Of a stretch of 64,000 nucleotides of DNA, positions 25,995 through 35,133 are shown in pieces (position 1 is the first letter of the stretch; every line of letters starts with the position of its first letter). Source of the stretch: Halomonas sp. GTDB taxonomy: Bacteria > Pseudomonadota > Gammaproteobacteria > Pseudomonadales > Halomonadaceae. The translations under genes were made by a program, and so were the position numbers. The DNA lies in the NCBI RefSeq assembly GCF_017983445.1, contig NZ_JAGOBJ010000005.1:186001-250000 (forward strand). Reading direction: 5' to 3'. Below the pieces are notes generated by a model, which saw only the letters and a program-made list of their open reading frames with translations, had not been told where the DNA came from and searched no databases.

Positions 25995-26587
25995 CAGTAC
26001 TCGATCCCCGCCTGGGCTTTAACGCCGCTGCGAAACGCGTGGCGCTCGTCTTGTACAACACTAATGGTATCGGCAATTTCCTGGAGCGGAGTCGCCATGG
26101 TGCGCCCGGTAATAATCACGTTTTGATGCGCCGGGCGGCGCTGCAACGCCTCGACTACCGGCAGTGGGTCCAGGTAGCCGTACTTGAACATGTAGCTCAT
26201 TTCGTCCAGCACGATGATGTTGTAGGCCGGATCTTCCAACAGCCCCTTGGCGATCTCCCAGGCGGCTTCGGCGGCTTTTATATCGCGCTCGCGGTCCTGG
26301 GTTTCCCAGGTAAAGCCCTGGCCCATGATGTGCCAGTCAAGCCTTGGGTGGTCGCGAAAGAACAGGTATTCACCGGTTTCGCGCCGCCCTTTGACAAACT
26401 GAATGACCGCGCCTTTTTGACCATGCCCCAGCGAGCGCGCCAGTGTACCCAGCGCCGAGCTGCTTTTACCCTTGCCGTTACCTTTGAGCAGGATTAACAC
26501 TCCGCGCTCTTCAGTCGCGTGGCTGATGCGCTCATCGACCACCTCTTTTTTGCGCTGCATGCGGTTTTGGTGGTTGCTATCGCTCAT
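25994..26587 (-). CDS. cobO: Cob(I)alamin adenosyltransferase, CobO/BtuR type
   Basis: 197 residues. It transfers the adenosyl group of ATP to cob(I)yrinic acid a,c-diamide. The P-loop LKGNGKGKSSSALG, ALGTLARSLGHGQKGAVIQFVKG, VLDEMSYMFKYGYLD and NVIITGR are the family blocks. The start MSDSNHQNRMQRK lies in an ATGA overlap with the chelatase gene. The C-terminus ends GIEY as in most homologues. Confidence 0.93.
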   Translation of the reverse strand: MSDSNHQNRMQRKKEVVDERISHATEERGVLILLKGNGKGKSSSALGTLARSLGHGQKGAVIQFVKGRRETGEYLFFRDHPRLDWHIMGQGFTWETQDRERDIKAAEAAWEIAKGLLEDPAYNIIVLDEMSYMFKYGYLDPLPVVEALQRRPAHQNVIITGRTMATPLQEIADTISVVQDERHAFRSGVKAQAGIEY

Positions 26588-28344
26588 GCTGACTCCTGGG
26601 TAGGCATGGCCCAATAGTGGGCGCCCAACTGCTGGGCAAGGCGCGCCGCCTGGCCGCGTTTTACAAATGAGTGTTCAGTATCCATCACCACGCAGTCGCC
26701 CAGTTTCGGCAGGTCTGCAACACAATCGCGGGTGCGTCCGTCGGTAATCAAGTAAGTACGGATATGCAGTCCAGGCTCACGGCGCTGCCACTGGCGAATC
26801 AACCTTCCTGCCTCAGCCACCACTTTACGCAGCGGCGTGCCGCCTCCGCCATTGGCACTATTCAGCGTAGCCTCCAGGCTTTTGGGCGCACGTTGGCGGG
26901 TTAGCAGCGGTGTCACCGTATCGTTGCCAAAGCCTAGCACGGCCATCTGCTCGCGAGCGCTGTACGCCTTACGGTTCAGGCTATCCACCCAGCCTTTGGC
27001 CTGACTCAACAGGCGCTTGCCCAGCGTCGAACCGGAGGTATCCAGCAGTACAAGATGTACCACCGGCTGCCCAGTGCGTGCTTTGAGAAAACGTAACTGC
27101 CGCCAGGGCCACTGGCCACGATTGACGATCAGCGTGGCGAACCAGTCGGGCCGAAAGCTCAGCGCACCCCTGGTTCGCCCCTGGCCCGAGTCATTGCCCT
27201 TACGCTTACCACCCAGTGATAGTGGCTGCTCAGCCGCAAACCGATTGGTGGGTGGAGCCAAGCGTAACGCAGGAAGATTTAGCGGCTGGCTATCCCGCAG
27301 TTTTTGCGCCACGGGCGACATGGCGCCCCACTGCCCTTGCTCGCCTGAATGCCCACCGGCAGACGGCTGACCGCCAGAAGGCTTTTCATTTGGCGTGGAC
27401 GAAGGCGGTGGAGAAGATGGCGGCGTTGATGGCGATGTCGGTGGCGGAGTAGAAGATTCATGCGTACGCCGATGGGCCAATACCCAAGGCTCAACGGTAT
27501 CGACATCTTCCTGGGTGATCGTATCGCTCCTCCGCCAAGCGGCATGGGCCTGGGCGGCGCGGTGCCAGGTTACATCGGCACGCAGGCCTTCAACGCCGGC
27601 CTCTTCACAGCGCCTGGCGATGTGCGTGTAAACCCAGTCAGGTGTGGTCACGTCTGCTAGCGCGCCTCTTGCCTGCTCGATACGTTCACGCAGGGCTGAC
27701 TGCTCATCAGCGTAGTCGGCGATAAAGCGTTCGGGGTCGCGATCAAAGGCATCGCGCTGCTGCACGATGGCGATGCGTTCTTCAATACCGATGGAAGCTG
27801 GCTGTTCAAGGCAGAGCCCAAAGCGGTCGAGCAACTGAGGACGCAGCTCGCCCTCATCCGGGTTCATGGTGCCGATCAGGCTAAAACGCGCCGCGTGGGA
27901 GTGGCTGATTCCGTCGCGCTCGACGATATTGACGCCGCTTGCCGCAACGTCCAGCAGCAGATCAACCAACGTATCGGCAAGCAGGTTGACTTCATCGACG
28001 TACAACACGCCGTCATGGGCTTTGGCCAGGAGCCCTTCATGAAAGGTGGCCTCGCGCTCGCTCAATACCTTTTGTAGGTCCAGACTGCCGGTCAGGCGGT
28101 CTTCGCTGGCGCCCAGTGGCAGCGTGACAAACGATGACTTCCCGCCCTTCTCAGATTTGGGCAGCAGAGCGGCCAACGCGCGGGCGAGGGTTGATTTTGC
28201 GCTGCCTCGCGGGCCGCTAATCAGCACTCCGCCAATGCGCGGGTTGATTACGTTTAAAAGCAGCGCTTTTTTAAGCGATGCCTGGCCGACGACGGCGGTA
28301 AAGGGAAACTCAACCACAGGCATCACCATGGGTAAAAGGAACAT
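26584..28344 (-). CDS. ChlI-ChlD-type fused chelatase AAA/VWA subunit
   Basis: Up to 586 residues. The N-terminal AAA+ module has Walker A SGPRGSAKSTLARAL, Walker B VLYVDEVNLL and a sensor region IGTMNPDEGELRPQLLDRF. A Pro/Ser-rich linker (about 300-335) leads to a C-terminal von Willebrand A domain with the MIDAS DTSGSTLGK. This is a magnesium-chelatase-like I-D fusion that probably replaces CobS and CobT as partner of CobN. ATG codons at 28344, 28329 and 28323 are all possible and none has a clear ribosome-binding site. It is the first gene of the minus-strand cob operon. Confidence 0.85.
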   Translation of the reverse strand: MFLLPMVMPVVEFPFTAVVGQASLKKALLLNVINPRIGGVLISGPRGSAKSTLARALAALLPKSEKGGKSSFVTLPLGASEDRLTGSLDLQKVLSEREATFHEGLLAKAHDGVLYVDEVNLLADTLVDLLLDVAASGVNIVERDGISHSHAARFSLIGTMNPDEGELRPQLLDRFGLCLEQPASIGIEERIAIVQQRDAFDRDPERFIADYADEQSALRERIEQARGALADVTTPDWVYTHIARRCEEAGVEGLRADVTWHRAAQAHAAWRRSDTITQEDVDTVEPWVLAHRRTHESSTPPPTSPSTPPSSPPPSSTPNEKPSGGQPSAGGHSGEQGQWGAMSPVAQKLRDSQPLNLPALRLAPPTNRFAAEQPLSLGGKRKGNDSGQGRTRGALSFRPDWFATLIVNRGQWPWRQLRFLKARTGQPVVHLVLLDTSGSTLGKRLLSQAKGWVDSLNRKAYSAREQMAVLGFGNDTVTPLLTRQRAPKSLEATLNSANGGGGTPLRKVVAEAGRLIRQWQRREPGLHIRTYLITDGRTRDCVADLPKLGDCVVMDTEHSFVKRGQAARLAQQLGAHYWAMPTQESA

Positions 28345-28671
28345 TGACTTGATTTAACAAGGAGATATTGAGCGATTAAGCGCCATAAAAAATGAGTGAA
28401 GCGCCTACTTTACAAGCGGGTAAAACTAATACATTAAGCGGCGAATGGACACCGCTATACACGTGAAAGTTATTCATCGCTGACAAGAGAATATCGATAG
28501 AGCCAAGTGACGATAAAATCTCTACAATAACACCGTATTATAGGGCAAGGCATTAGGTTGCGGCTAGCCTAGCGTTTTAGTAAGTCACCAATATTAAAGG
28601 TTTTTCGTGCTTTTTCCTTCCGTCTTCGGCAGTCTATCGAGCTCAACGTCAATCAGCATCTGGAACGCTCC
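28345..28671. other. Divergent promoter region between the cob operon and an ABC importer
   Basis: 327 bases without a gene. It should hold promoters for both directions. A TATTAT hexamer near 28536 is the best -10 for the plus strand but lacks a good -35. I looked for the B12 box and the other conserved blocks of a cobalamin riboswitch on both strands and did not find them. Confidence 0.5.
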
Positions 28672-29688
28672 ATGAAACTCGCTCGCCCCTTATTGATATC
28701 GTTGGCTTGCTTATCGACAAGCGCTGCCTTTGCTGATGACACCGTATACCCCTTCTCCCTGACCAATTGTGGAATAGAAGTGACGTTCGAGGCGCCACCC
28801 GCCAGTACGGTGACGGTCGGCCAGTCAGCCACTGAAATTCTGTATAGCTTGGCGCTTGCCCATAAAGTAGTCGGTACATCGGTGTGGTTTAACCCGGTGC
28901 TGTCTGAGTTCAGCGATATTAATAACGCCATTGAGCGTCTTGCCGATAATGACCCAAGCTTTGAGGCCGTGGTGAACAAACGGCCTGAACTGGTGGCCGC
29001 TCAATACGAGTGGCACGTGGGGCCTACCGGTAGCGTAGCCACACGGGAGCAGTTTCATGAGCTGGGGATAGCGACTTATATAATGCCTGCCGATTGCGAT
29101 ACCAAAGACAACGCCACCGGCGGTGACGGTACCCGCACTGCCGCGTTCTCAACTGAGTCGCTTTATAAAGGCATTGATGAGTTAGCGACTATTTTCGATG
29201 TACAAGACGCTGGCGATGCACTGACTGCAGACTTGCAGGCGCGTGAAGAGCGCGCCATTGATAAAGCCAATCGCCTTGCGTTGCCTGAAGATCTTTCGGC
29301 GGTTTTCTGGTTTTCTTCCTACGATTTAGCCGCCGACCCTATCGTGGCAGGCCAGCTGGGTGCGCCGGGCTATATGATGGAGCAACTGGGCATCCATAAC
29401 GTGGTTACCTCCAATGAAGAGTGGCCGACGGTGGGCTGGGAATCCATTGCCAGAGCTGACCCGGACGTTATTGTGGTGGCACGCATGGACCGGCGCCGCT
29501 ACCCAGGCGACGACATCGCGACCAAGCTTGAGCTGCTGCGCAGCGACCCGGTAACGCGGGAAATGAGCGCCGTTAAAAACAGCCGCATTGTGGAAATGGA
29601 TGCCCACGCCATGAGTGCCACGATGCGCACAATTTTTGGTCTTGAGACGCTGGCTGACGCCTTATCCGACATGTCTTTCGAGCGATGA
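28672..29688 (+). CDS. ABC transporter substrate-binding protein (iron/corrinoid type)
   Basis: 338 residues with a cleaved signal peptide (ending near SAAFADD). Class III periplasmic binding fold as in BtuF/FhuD/FepB: VTVGQSATEILYSLALAHKVVGTS, KRPELVAAQYEW, WPTVGWESIARADPDVIVV. Two cysteines (Cys29 and the one in MPADCD) could pair. It overlaps its permease gene by ATGA. Substrate cannot be read from sequence; its place beside the B12 genes suggests a corrinoid, its family equally allows ferric siderophores. Confidence 0.82.
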   Translation: MKLARPLLISLACLSTSAAFADDTVYPFSLTNCGIEVTFEAPPASTVTVGQSATEILYSLALAHKVVGTSVWFNPVLSEFSDINNAIERLADNDPSFEAVVNKRPELVAAQYEWHVGPTGSVATREQFHELGIATYIMPADCDTKDNATGGDGTRTAAFSTESLYKGIDELATIFDVQDAGDALTADLQAREERAIDKANRLALPEDLSAVFWFSSYDLAADPIVAGQLGAPGYMMEQLGIHNVVTSNEEWPTVGWESIARADPDVIVVARMDRRRYPGDDIATKLELLRSDPVTREMSAVKNSRIVEMDAHAMSATMRTIFGLETLADALSDMSFER

Positions 29689-30752
29689 AAACAATGCCCA
29701 TGCCGGGCGCTGCCGCTTACGCTCAGGCGCACTGGCTGTGGATGGCCCCGCTTATTCTGCTACTAGCGCTTCTGGCCGGTACTGCGATTGGTGAAACGGC
29801 GATCCCTGTCGATACGATTCTTAAAGTACTCGCCAACCATCTATTTGGGTCAAACTACGTCGTTGATCGTATCGATGCCGGAATTATCTGGAACTACCGG
29901 CTAAGCCGCGCCATCGTTGCGGCATGCTGCGGCACCGCGCTGGCCCTGGCGGGCGTCGTGCTCCAGGCGTTACTGCGCAATCCCTTGGCCGACCCCTACT
30001 TGATGGGCATTTCGGCAGGCGCCTCGACCGGCGCCGTGGCCGTCACGGTGGCGGGGCTTGGGGCTGGCGCGTTAACGCTATCCGCCGGGGCATTTGCTGG
30101 TGCCGGGCTCGCGTTTGGTTTGGTGGTACTGCTTGCCCATGCTGCAAGCAGCGGTACCGGCGGCGGGCGCAACACCCAGGCCGCCGGGGCGATCATTCTC
30201 GCGGGCATTGCTGGCTCGCAGCTGTTTAACGCACTCACCGCCTTCATCATTGCCAAGTCGGCCAATGCCGAACAGGCGCGCGGCATCATGTTCTGGCTAC
30301 TGGGCAACCTTTCCGGCGTGCGCTGGGGCGATGTGATGATTGCTCTCCCGGCAGCCTTGAGCGGCCTGCTGATCTGCCTTTGGCATCGCCGCGCGCTGGA
30401 TGCCTTTACCTTCGGCGCCGACAGCGCAGCCTCCATGGGCATTGCGGTGCGCCCTATTCGGGCACTGTTAATTATTGCGGTAGCGCTGGTGACTGCAGTT
30501 ATGGTGTCGATGGTAGGCGCTATTGGCTTTGTGGGTTTGGTGATTCCCCATGCCATGCGCTTTATCGTGGGTACTCAGCACACGCGTCTGGTGCCTGCCT
30601 CGGCACTCGCGGGCGCGGTGTTCTTGATTGGCTCGGATATTCTTTCGCGCATACTGGTGCCCGGCCAGGTGCTGCCGATTGGGGTAATCACTTCGCTGAT
30701 TGGCGCGCCTGCGTTTGCACTGATTCTGGTGCGTGGCACGAGGAACCGATGA
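29685..30752 (+). CDS. FecCD-family ABC permease
   Basis: 355 residues, about ten membrane helices. It has YRLSRAIVAACCGTALALAGVVLQALLRNPLADPYLMGIS, the family's L-x-R-P/A-R and N-P-L-A-x-P core, and the C-terminal GAIGFVGLVIPHAMRFIVG with LVPASALAGAVFLIGSD. It forms a homodimer with two ATPase subunits in BtuCD-type importers. ATGA overlaps on both sides show an operon with the binding protein and ATPase. Confidence 0.9.
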   Translation: MKTMPMPGAAAYAQAHWLWMAPLILLLALLAGTAIGETAIPVDTILKVLANHLFGSNYVVDRIDAGIIWNYRLSRAIVAACCGTALALAGVVLQALLRNPLADPYLMGISAGASTGAVAVTVAGLGAGALTLSAGAFAGAGLAFGLVVLLAHAASSGTGGGRNTQAAGAIILAGIAGSQLFNALTAFIIAKSANAEQARGIMFWLLGNLSGVRWGDVMIALPAALSGLLICLWHRRALDAFTFGADSAASMGIAVRPIRALLIIAVALVTAVMVSMVGAIGFVGLVIPHAMRFIVGTQHTRLVPASALAGAVFLIGSDILSRILVPGQVLPIGVITSLIGAPAFALILVRGTRNR

Positions 30753-31540
30753 AATTAACCGCACAACAGCTGGGATGGAGCGTTCATGGACGCAGGCTTT
30801 TAGAAGGTGTTTGCCTTGATGTAGCGCCCGGCCAGACCTTCGGCCTGATCGGCCCTAACGGCTCAGGGAAAACCACGCTGCTACGCCTGCTGGCAGGTTT
30901 GAATAAACCTAAAACAGGCCGCGTATATATAAACGACCGGCCGATTGCCAACATGCGCCAGCGGCATATCGCGCAATCTATCGCTCTGGTTGAGCAACAG
31001 GCGGAAACCACCGACAGGATTCACGTGCGCCAAGTTGTGGGGCTGGGCCGAACGCCGTTTCTATCTGCGCTGCGCCCGTGGTCAGCTCAGGATGATGCCA
31101 TTGTGGATCAGGCGCTGGATGATGTAGATATGGCGCATATGGCGGACCGCCTCTGGCACACGCTTTCCGGTGGCGAGCGCCAGCGTGTGCATATTGCCCG
31201 AGCACTTGCCCAGCAGCCCAAAATTCTGCTGCTGGATGAGCCCACCAACCACCTGGATATTCGTCATCAGCTGTCGATCCTTGAACTGGTCAGACAACTT
31301 CCCATCACCGTGGTAATTTCCCTGCACGATCTGAACCAGGCCATGGAGTGTGACCGCATTGGCGTGATGGACGGTGGACGGCTAATCTCCAGTGGCCAAC
31401 CGCATGACGTACTAACTGCCCAGCGGTTACAGGAAACGTTTGGCGTGCATGCGCACGTATTGGATGACCCCGTTGATGGCAAACAGGTGATGCGTTTTCG
31501 CAGTGCAGTCATCCCGTCATGTTACAGCGTCGGCGGGTAG
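30749..31540 (+). CDS. ABC transporter ATP-binding protein (FecE/BtuD type)
   Basis: 263 residues. Walker A GPNGSGKTTLLRLLAGL is around 36, Q-loop VEQQAETTDR, signature TLSGGERQRVHIARALAQQP, Walker B ILLLDEPTNHLDI and H-loop VISLHDLNQAM. The start at 30749 lies in an ATGA overlap with the permease; the upstream extension to 30380 is antisense noise. It completes the first FecCD importer. Confidence 0.92.
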   Translation: MKLTAQQLGWSVHGRRLLEGVCLDVAPGQTFGLIGPNGSGKTTLLRLLAGLNKPKTGRVYINDRPIANMRQRHIAQSIALVEQQAETTDRIHVRQVVGLGRTPFLSALRPWSAQDDAIVDQALDDVDMAHMADRLWHTLSGGERQRVHIARALAQQPKILLLDEPTNHLDIRHQLSILELVRQLPITVVISLHDLNQAMECDRIGVMDGGRLISSGQPHDVLTAQRLQETFGVHAHVLDDPVDGKQVMRFRSAVIPSCYSVGG

Positions 31541-31640
31541 CCAGTTTCTTTGCTAAGCCAATGCAGCATTTTCGCCTACATTGATGCCCGCCGCACCGCT
31601 GGGGCCATATATCGTATTATCTAAAGTACTATCTATCTTA

Positions 31641-32252
31641 TTATCGCAAGAATCGCCACACCACGCTGTGCTCAGATCCCATGCTCCATAGCAGCACAAC
31701 GATCGCAAGCAGCACTTCTAATACCAGCACGCCAATACATAGTGTCGCGGTCGACATAATAAAGCCACGCGTATGGCTAATGCCCAGGAAACTGGGCGTT
31801 CCCTTGTAAAGCAGGTAAGCGCTATAAATCAGACCAATCACTATACCCAACATGCAAAACCAGAAAACCGGATAGAGTGCGAAAACACCGCTTAGAAACA
31901 TTGGTGTGGCAATGTACCCCGCGAAAATAATACAGTCGCGGCGGCTAGGGCGGGTCTCCAGCTTGCGTGCTAACCAGTAAATTACGTTGCCGACCAAACC
32001 AACGGCCACCAACATCAGCGCATAGAACGCCACGCCTAACGCCAACCCATTGGTAATAGAGACCTTATAGGTATCGATACCGCCATAGGTCCAACCAAGG
32101 CGAGTCGTGCCGAATAACGCACAGACTACAGGAATAGCCGCCAGAATAAGCACATGGTGGGCATAGAGATGGCTGACGGACTCGTGCTCGTCACTGATCT
32201 TATGCCACTCTACGTCAGGATGATGGAGGAGCCCCCAAACATGGTGGATCAT
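31641..32252 (-). CDS. Yip1-domain membrane protein
   Basis: 203 residues with about five membrane helices and an N-terminal cytoplasmic stretch rich in His (HHVWGLLHHPDVEWHKI). LLHHPDVEWHKISDE and FAGYIATPMFLSGV are typical of the Yip1/DUF1282 family of bacterial inner-membrane proteins, whose function is unknown. A good GGGAGG precedes the ATG. It sits alone between the two importers and convergent with the first; there is no evidence tying it to transport. Confidence 0.8.
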   Translation of the reverse strand: MIHHVWGLLHHPDVEWHKISDEHESVSHLYAHHVLILAAIPVVCALFGTTRLGWTYGGIDTYKVSITNGLALGVAFYALMLVAVGLVGNVIYWLARKLETRPSRRDCIIFAGYIATPMFLSGVFALYPVFWFCMLGIVIGLIYSAYLLYKGTPSFLGISHTRGFIMSTATLCIGVLVLEVLLAIVVLLWSMGSEHSVVWRFLR

Positions 32253-32462
32253 AACGACCTCCCGCTAATGCAAAGGCATAGCACTTGAAACCAGCTGCTG
32301 GGATCAGACTCGAGATCAGGTGATGATCAGTGGGGTCAATCATCAAGGCCCAAACCCACTTTTAGTGTAGATCACCAAGTCTATTTATGACGCTTAATGG
32401 CCGCTGTTCAGTAAAGATATTTTTTCTGCCAACCGCCACTCCCCTCATGCGGTTAGCGTCCT

Positions 32463-33227
32463 TTATATCGGCACAAATACCGGCGCACCATTGACCTCAA
32501 CGACCGTGAGCCGCTGACGATAGAGCGCTTCAAGCGTCTCGGCGGTTAGCAGCCTTTCCCGTGGGCCCCACTTGGCTTTACCATCAGGGTACAGAAGCAG
32601 TATCTGGTCGCACCAACGGGCGGCCAGATTGAGATCATGCAGGCACATCACCACACTTTTGCCGCTTGCCGCCTGCTCGGCCATTAACGCCATGACGGCA
32701 CTTTGATGATGAAGGTCCAAGTGATTGGTCGGCTCATCGGCAAGCCAGATAGCGGGAGCTTGAGTAAGCACCGTGGCCAGAGCAACGCGCTGGCGCTCGC
32801 CCCCCGAAAGCGTGTTGACCAATCGATCGCTTAAAGGAGCGATATCCAGCCGGGCCAGCGCCTGTTCTGCAAGGACATAGTCAGCGTTACTTTCCCGCTG
32901 CCAGGCGGAAAGAAACGGATGGCGGCCAATCAACGCCGTTTCCATCACCGTAGCCGGAAAGCTGTCCATTCGTTCCTGAAACACGACCCCTAACGTTTGA
33001 GCGATCTGGCGGCGGGGTAGATTGGCAAGCGGCGCTTCGTCAAGATTAACGCTGCCGGAGCGCGGCGCACGCAGCCCGGCTAGAGTATGCAGTAAGGTAG
33101 TTTTACCCGCTCCGTTGGGGCCCAGCACCCCCCACACCTGCCCCGGTTGAATGGTTAAATTCAGCGGTGTGCCGCCTGGACGATTAGGCACATCGATCAC
33201 CAACTGCTGAGTGGCCAATATGCTCAT
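32463..33227 (-). CDS. btuD: Vitamin B12 importer ATP-binding protein
   Basis: 254 residues. Walker A GPNGAGKTTLLHTLAGL, Q-loop VFQERMDSFP, signature TLSGGERQRVALATVL, Walker B WLADEPTNHLDL, H-loop VMCLHDLNLAARW. The start overlaps the permease stop as TAATG. Together with the next two genes and btuB on the same strand it forms the B12 uptake operon, so the B12 assignment is by context. Confidence 0.88.
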   Translation of the reverse strand: MSILATQQLVIDVPNRPGGTPLNLTIQPGQVWGVLGPNGAGKTTLLHTLAGLRAPRSGSVNLDEAPLANLPRRQIAQTLGVVFQERMDSFPATVMETALIGRHPFLSAWQRESNADYVLAEQALARLDIAPLSDRLVNTLSGGERQRVALATVLTQAPAIWLADEPTNHLDLHHQSAVMALMAEQAASGKSVVMCLHDLNLAARWCDQILLLYPDGKAKWGPRERLLTAETLEALYRQRLTVVEVNGAPVFVPI

Positions 33228-34210
33228 TAGCGGCTCCGATGGAGCAAAAACAAAAACGTGGGCACGCCCAAAAGCGCGGTAATGACCCCAACCGGCAGCT
33301 GTTCAGGAGCAATCATGGTGCGCGCCAGCGTATCGGCCAGCACCAGTAGCGTGCCGCCCGCCAAAGCACAGGCGGGTAGAATAAGCCGCTGGTCGTTGCC
33401 TAATAGCAAACGCAGCATATGGGGTACCACAAGCCCCACAAACCCGATGCTGCCTGCGGTCGTGACCGCTGCCGCTGTCAGCAGACTGGCAAGAATGTAG
33501 ATACCCCACTCCAGCGGGCGCACGTTGACACCCAGTGCAGCAGCCTGGGGGGCACCACGGGCCAGCACGTTAAGGCTTCGCCCCAAAGGTACCAGCAGCA
33601 GGCATATCGCCAGCAGCAGTAAAAGCGGCGGCCAGGGAGTGCGTGCATAGGAAAGATCGCCCATCAGCCAATACAGCATACCCGGCAGGCGCTCGGCAGG
33701 GCTCATCGCCAGCATCAATGTAATCACAGCCCCCCACCCTGAAGCGACGACCACCCCGGTTAACAGTAGCCTTGCAGGGCTCCAGCCGCCACGGCTATGC
33801 GCCAAACCAAACACCAACAGCGTTGAAAACAGCGCGCCAACAAATGCCGCTCCAGACACCAGCAACCCGCCCAGCCCTACCAGCATGGCGGTCAGCGCGC
33901 CAATAGAAGCACCGCCGGAAAGCCCAAGCACATAGGGGTCCGCCAGCGGATTGCGTAGCAGCACCTGCATTAGCGCCCCGGCTACCGCCAGCAAGCCGCC
34001 GACTGCAAACGCAGAAAGCGCCCGGGGCAAACGCAGCTCCCAGACCAGCGTGCTGGCTAAAAGCTCGCCCTGCCCCTGGGCAACGGCCCATAGTTGAGCA
34101 ACTGAGAGGGAGGCGCTGCCGATACTCACGGCAAACAGCAAAGCGATTAGCGTGGCGAGAGCAAGTAAGCCCAAGGGCGCACTTAGGCTGCCTTGCGCTA
34201 CTTTCCTCAT
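33227..34210 (-). CDS. btuC: Vitamin B12 importer permease
   Basis: 327 residues, FecCD family with about ten membrane helices. It contains LVWELRLPRALSAFAVGGLLAVAGALMQVLLRNPLADPYVLGLSGGAS, MLYWLMGDLSYARTPW, and GSIGFVGLVVPHMLRLLLG. TAATG overlaps with both neighbours show tight coupling. The role as the B12 channel follows from the btuB riboswitch operon it belongs to. Confidence 0.9.
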   Translation of the reverse strand: MRKVAQGSLSAPLGLLALATLIALLFAVSIGSASLSVAQLWAVAQGQGELLASTLVWELRLPRALSAFAVGGLLAVAGALMQVLLRNPLADPYVLGLSGGASIGALTAMLVGLGGLLVSGAAFVGALFSTLLVFGLAHSRGGWSPARLLLTGVVVASGWGAVITLMLAMSPAERLPGMLYWLMGDLSYARTPWPPLLLLLAICLLLVPLGRSLNVLARGAPQAAALGVNVRPLEWGIYILASLLTAAAVTTAGSIGFVGLVVPHMLRLLLGNDQRLILPACALAGGTLLVLADTLARTMIAPEQLPVGVITALLGVPTFLFLLHRSR

Positions 34211-35133
34211 TACCGCGCCCCACGCATTCGGCGAACGCTATCCAATTGGTCACATAGAATCTTGGCACCTTGTACCATGCGCGGCGTCGGGCGCTGAATA
34301 AGCGAAGGCGGTACAAAGAACAGATGGTTATTGACCACCGCCGTAAGGTAAGGATACTGCTCCCAGTGGGTTAGCCAGTGACGATTTTCTTCACCCATTC
34401 CACCGGCCACGATAGCCTCAGGATTGGCTGCCAGCACGGCCTCATCATCAAGGCGTGGTACTAAACGTGACTGTTCGCCCACCACGTTAAACCCGCCGCA
34501 CAGCTGAATGATTTGGCCAATAAGGTGCTGGTCGTTAACGCTCATAAGCGGCTCGTCCCATACCTGATAAAACGTGCTCACCAGCTCACGGTGTTCATAT
34601 TGATTCTCAAGCGCTTCCATCTGGCGGCGAAAACCATCAGCCACACTCTGCCCGGCGGCTTCGGTACCGGCCAACCGCGCTATGCGCTCAATCGTGCTGG
34701 CCACACCTTCAATAGTGCGGGGCTCAATATAAAAGACCGATAGGCCTAACGCTTCCAGCGTTTCCAACTGCTCGGCGGGGTTCCCTGTGACCCAGCCAAT
34801 CACCAAGTCAGGAGCAAGGCTTATCAGCGCCTCAAGATCAATACGGGTATGGCTGCCCACCGAGGCAACCTGTTTTGCCTCCGGCGGATAATCACTATAG
34901 GAGACCACCGCCACCACCTGCTCACCTGCACCAGCCGCGTAGGTAAGCTCGGTAGCGCCCGGCGACAGCGTGGCGATGCGCCGGGCAGGGTTGTACAGGC
35001 AGACTTCGCGATCGCGATCATCCACCACGCAGCGCGCGTGATGATTCGCCTGCGCCAACCCCGCAGGCATTATTAGCATGAGGGCCAGCGCCGCTCGCGC
35101 CAATTTATGCACTTTATTGACCAAAATGAACAC
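34210..35133 (-). CDS. btuF: Periplasmic cobalamin-binding protein
   Basis: 307 residues with a signal peptide (cleavage near LAQANHH). BtuF-like core: ARRIATLSPGATELTYAAGAGEQVVAVVSYSDYPPEAKQVASVG, LISLAPDLVIGWVTGNP, DEPLMSVNDQHLIGQIIQLCGG, RLDDEAVLAANPEAI. SYSDYPPEA is a strong BtuF marker. It overlaps the btuB end by 20 bases and the permease start by TAATG. Confidence 0.9.
   Translation of the reverse strand: MFILVNKVHKLARAALALMLIMPAGLAQANHHARCVVDDRDREVCLYNPARRIATLSPGATELTYAAGAGEQVVAVVSYSDYPPEAKQVASVGSHTRIDLEALISLAPDLVIGWVTGNPAEQLETLEALGLSVFYIEPRTIEGVASTIERIARLAGTEAAGQSVADGFRRQMEALENQYEHRELVSTFYQVWDEPLMSVNDQHLIGQIIQLCGGFNVVGEQSRLVPRLDDEAVLAANPEAIVAGGMGEENRHWLTHWEQYPYLTAVVNNHLFFVPPSLIQRPTPRMVQGAKILCDQLDSVRRMRGAR

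Noticed and set aside
28345..28671. Cobalamin riboswitch before the cob operon
   Set aside because: No B12 box, no GCTGCCCCCGCAAC-like block and no CCACTG found on either strand, unlike the btuB leader.
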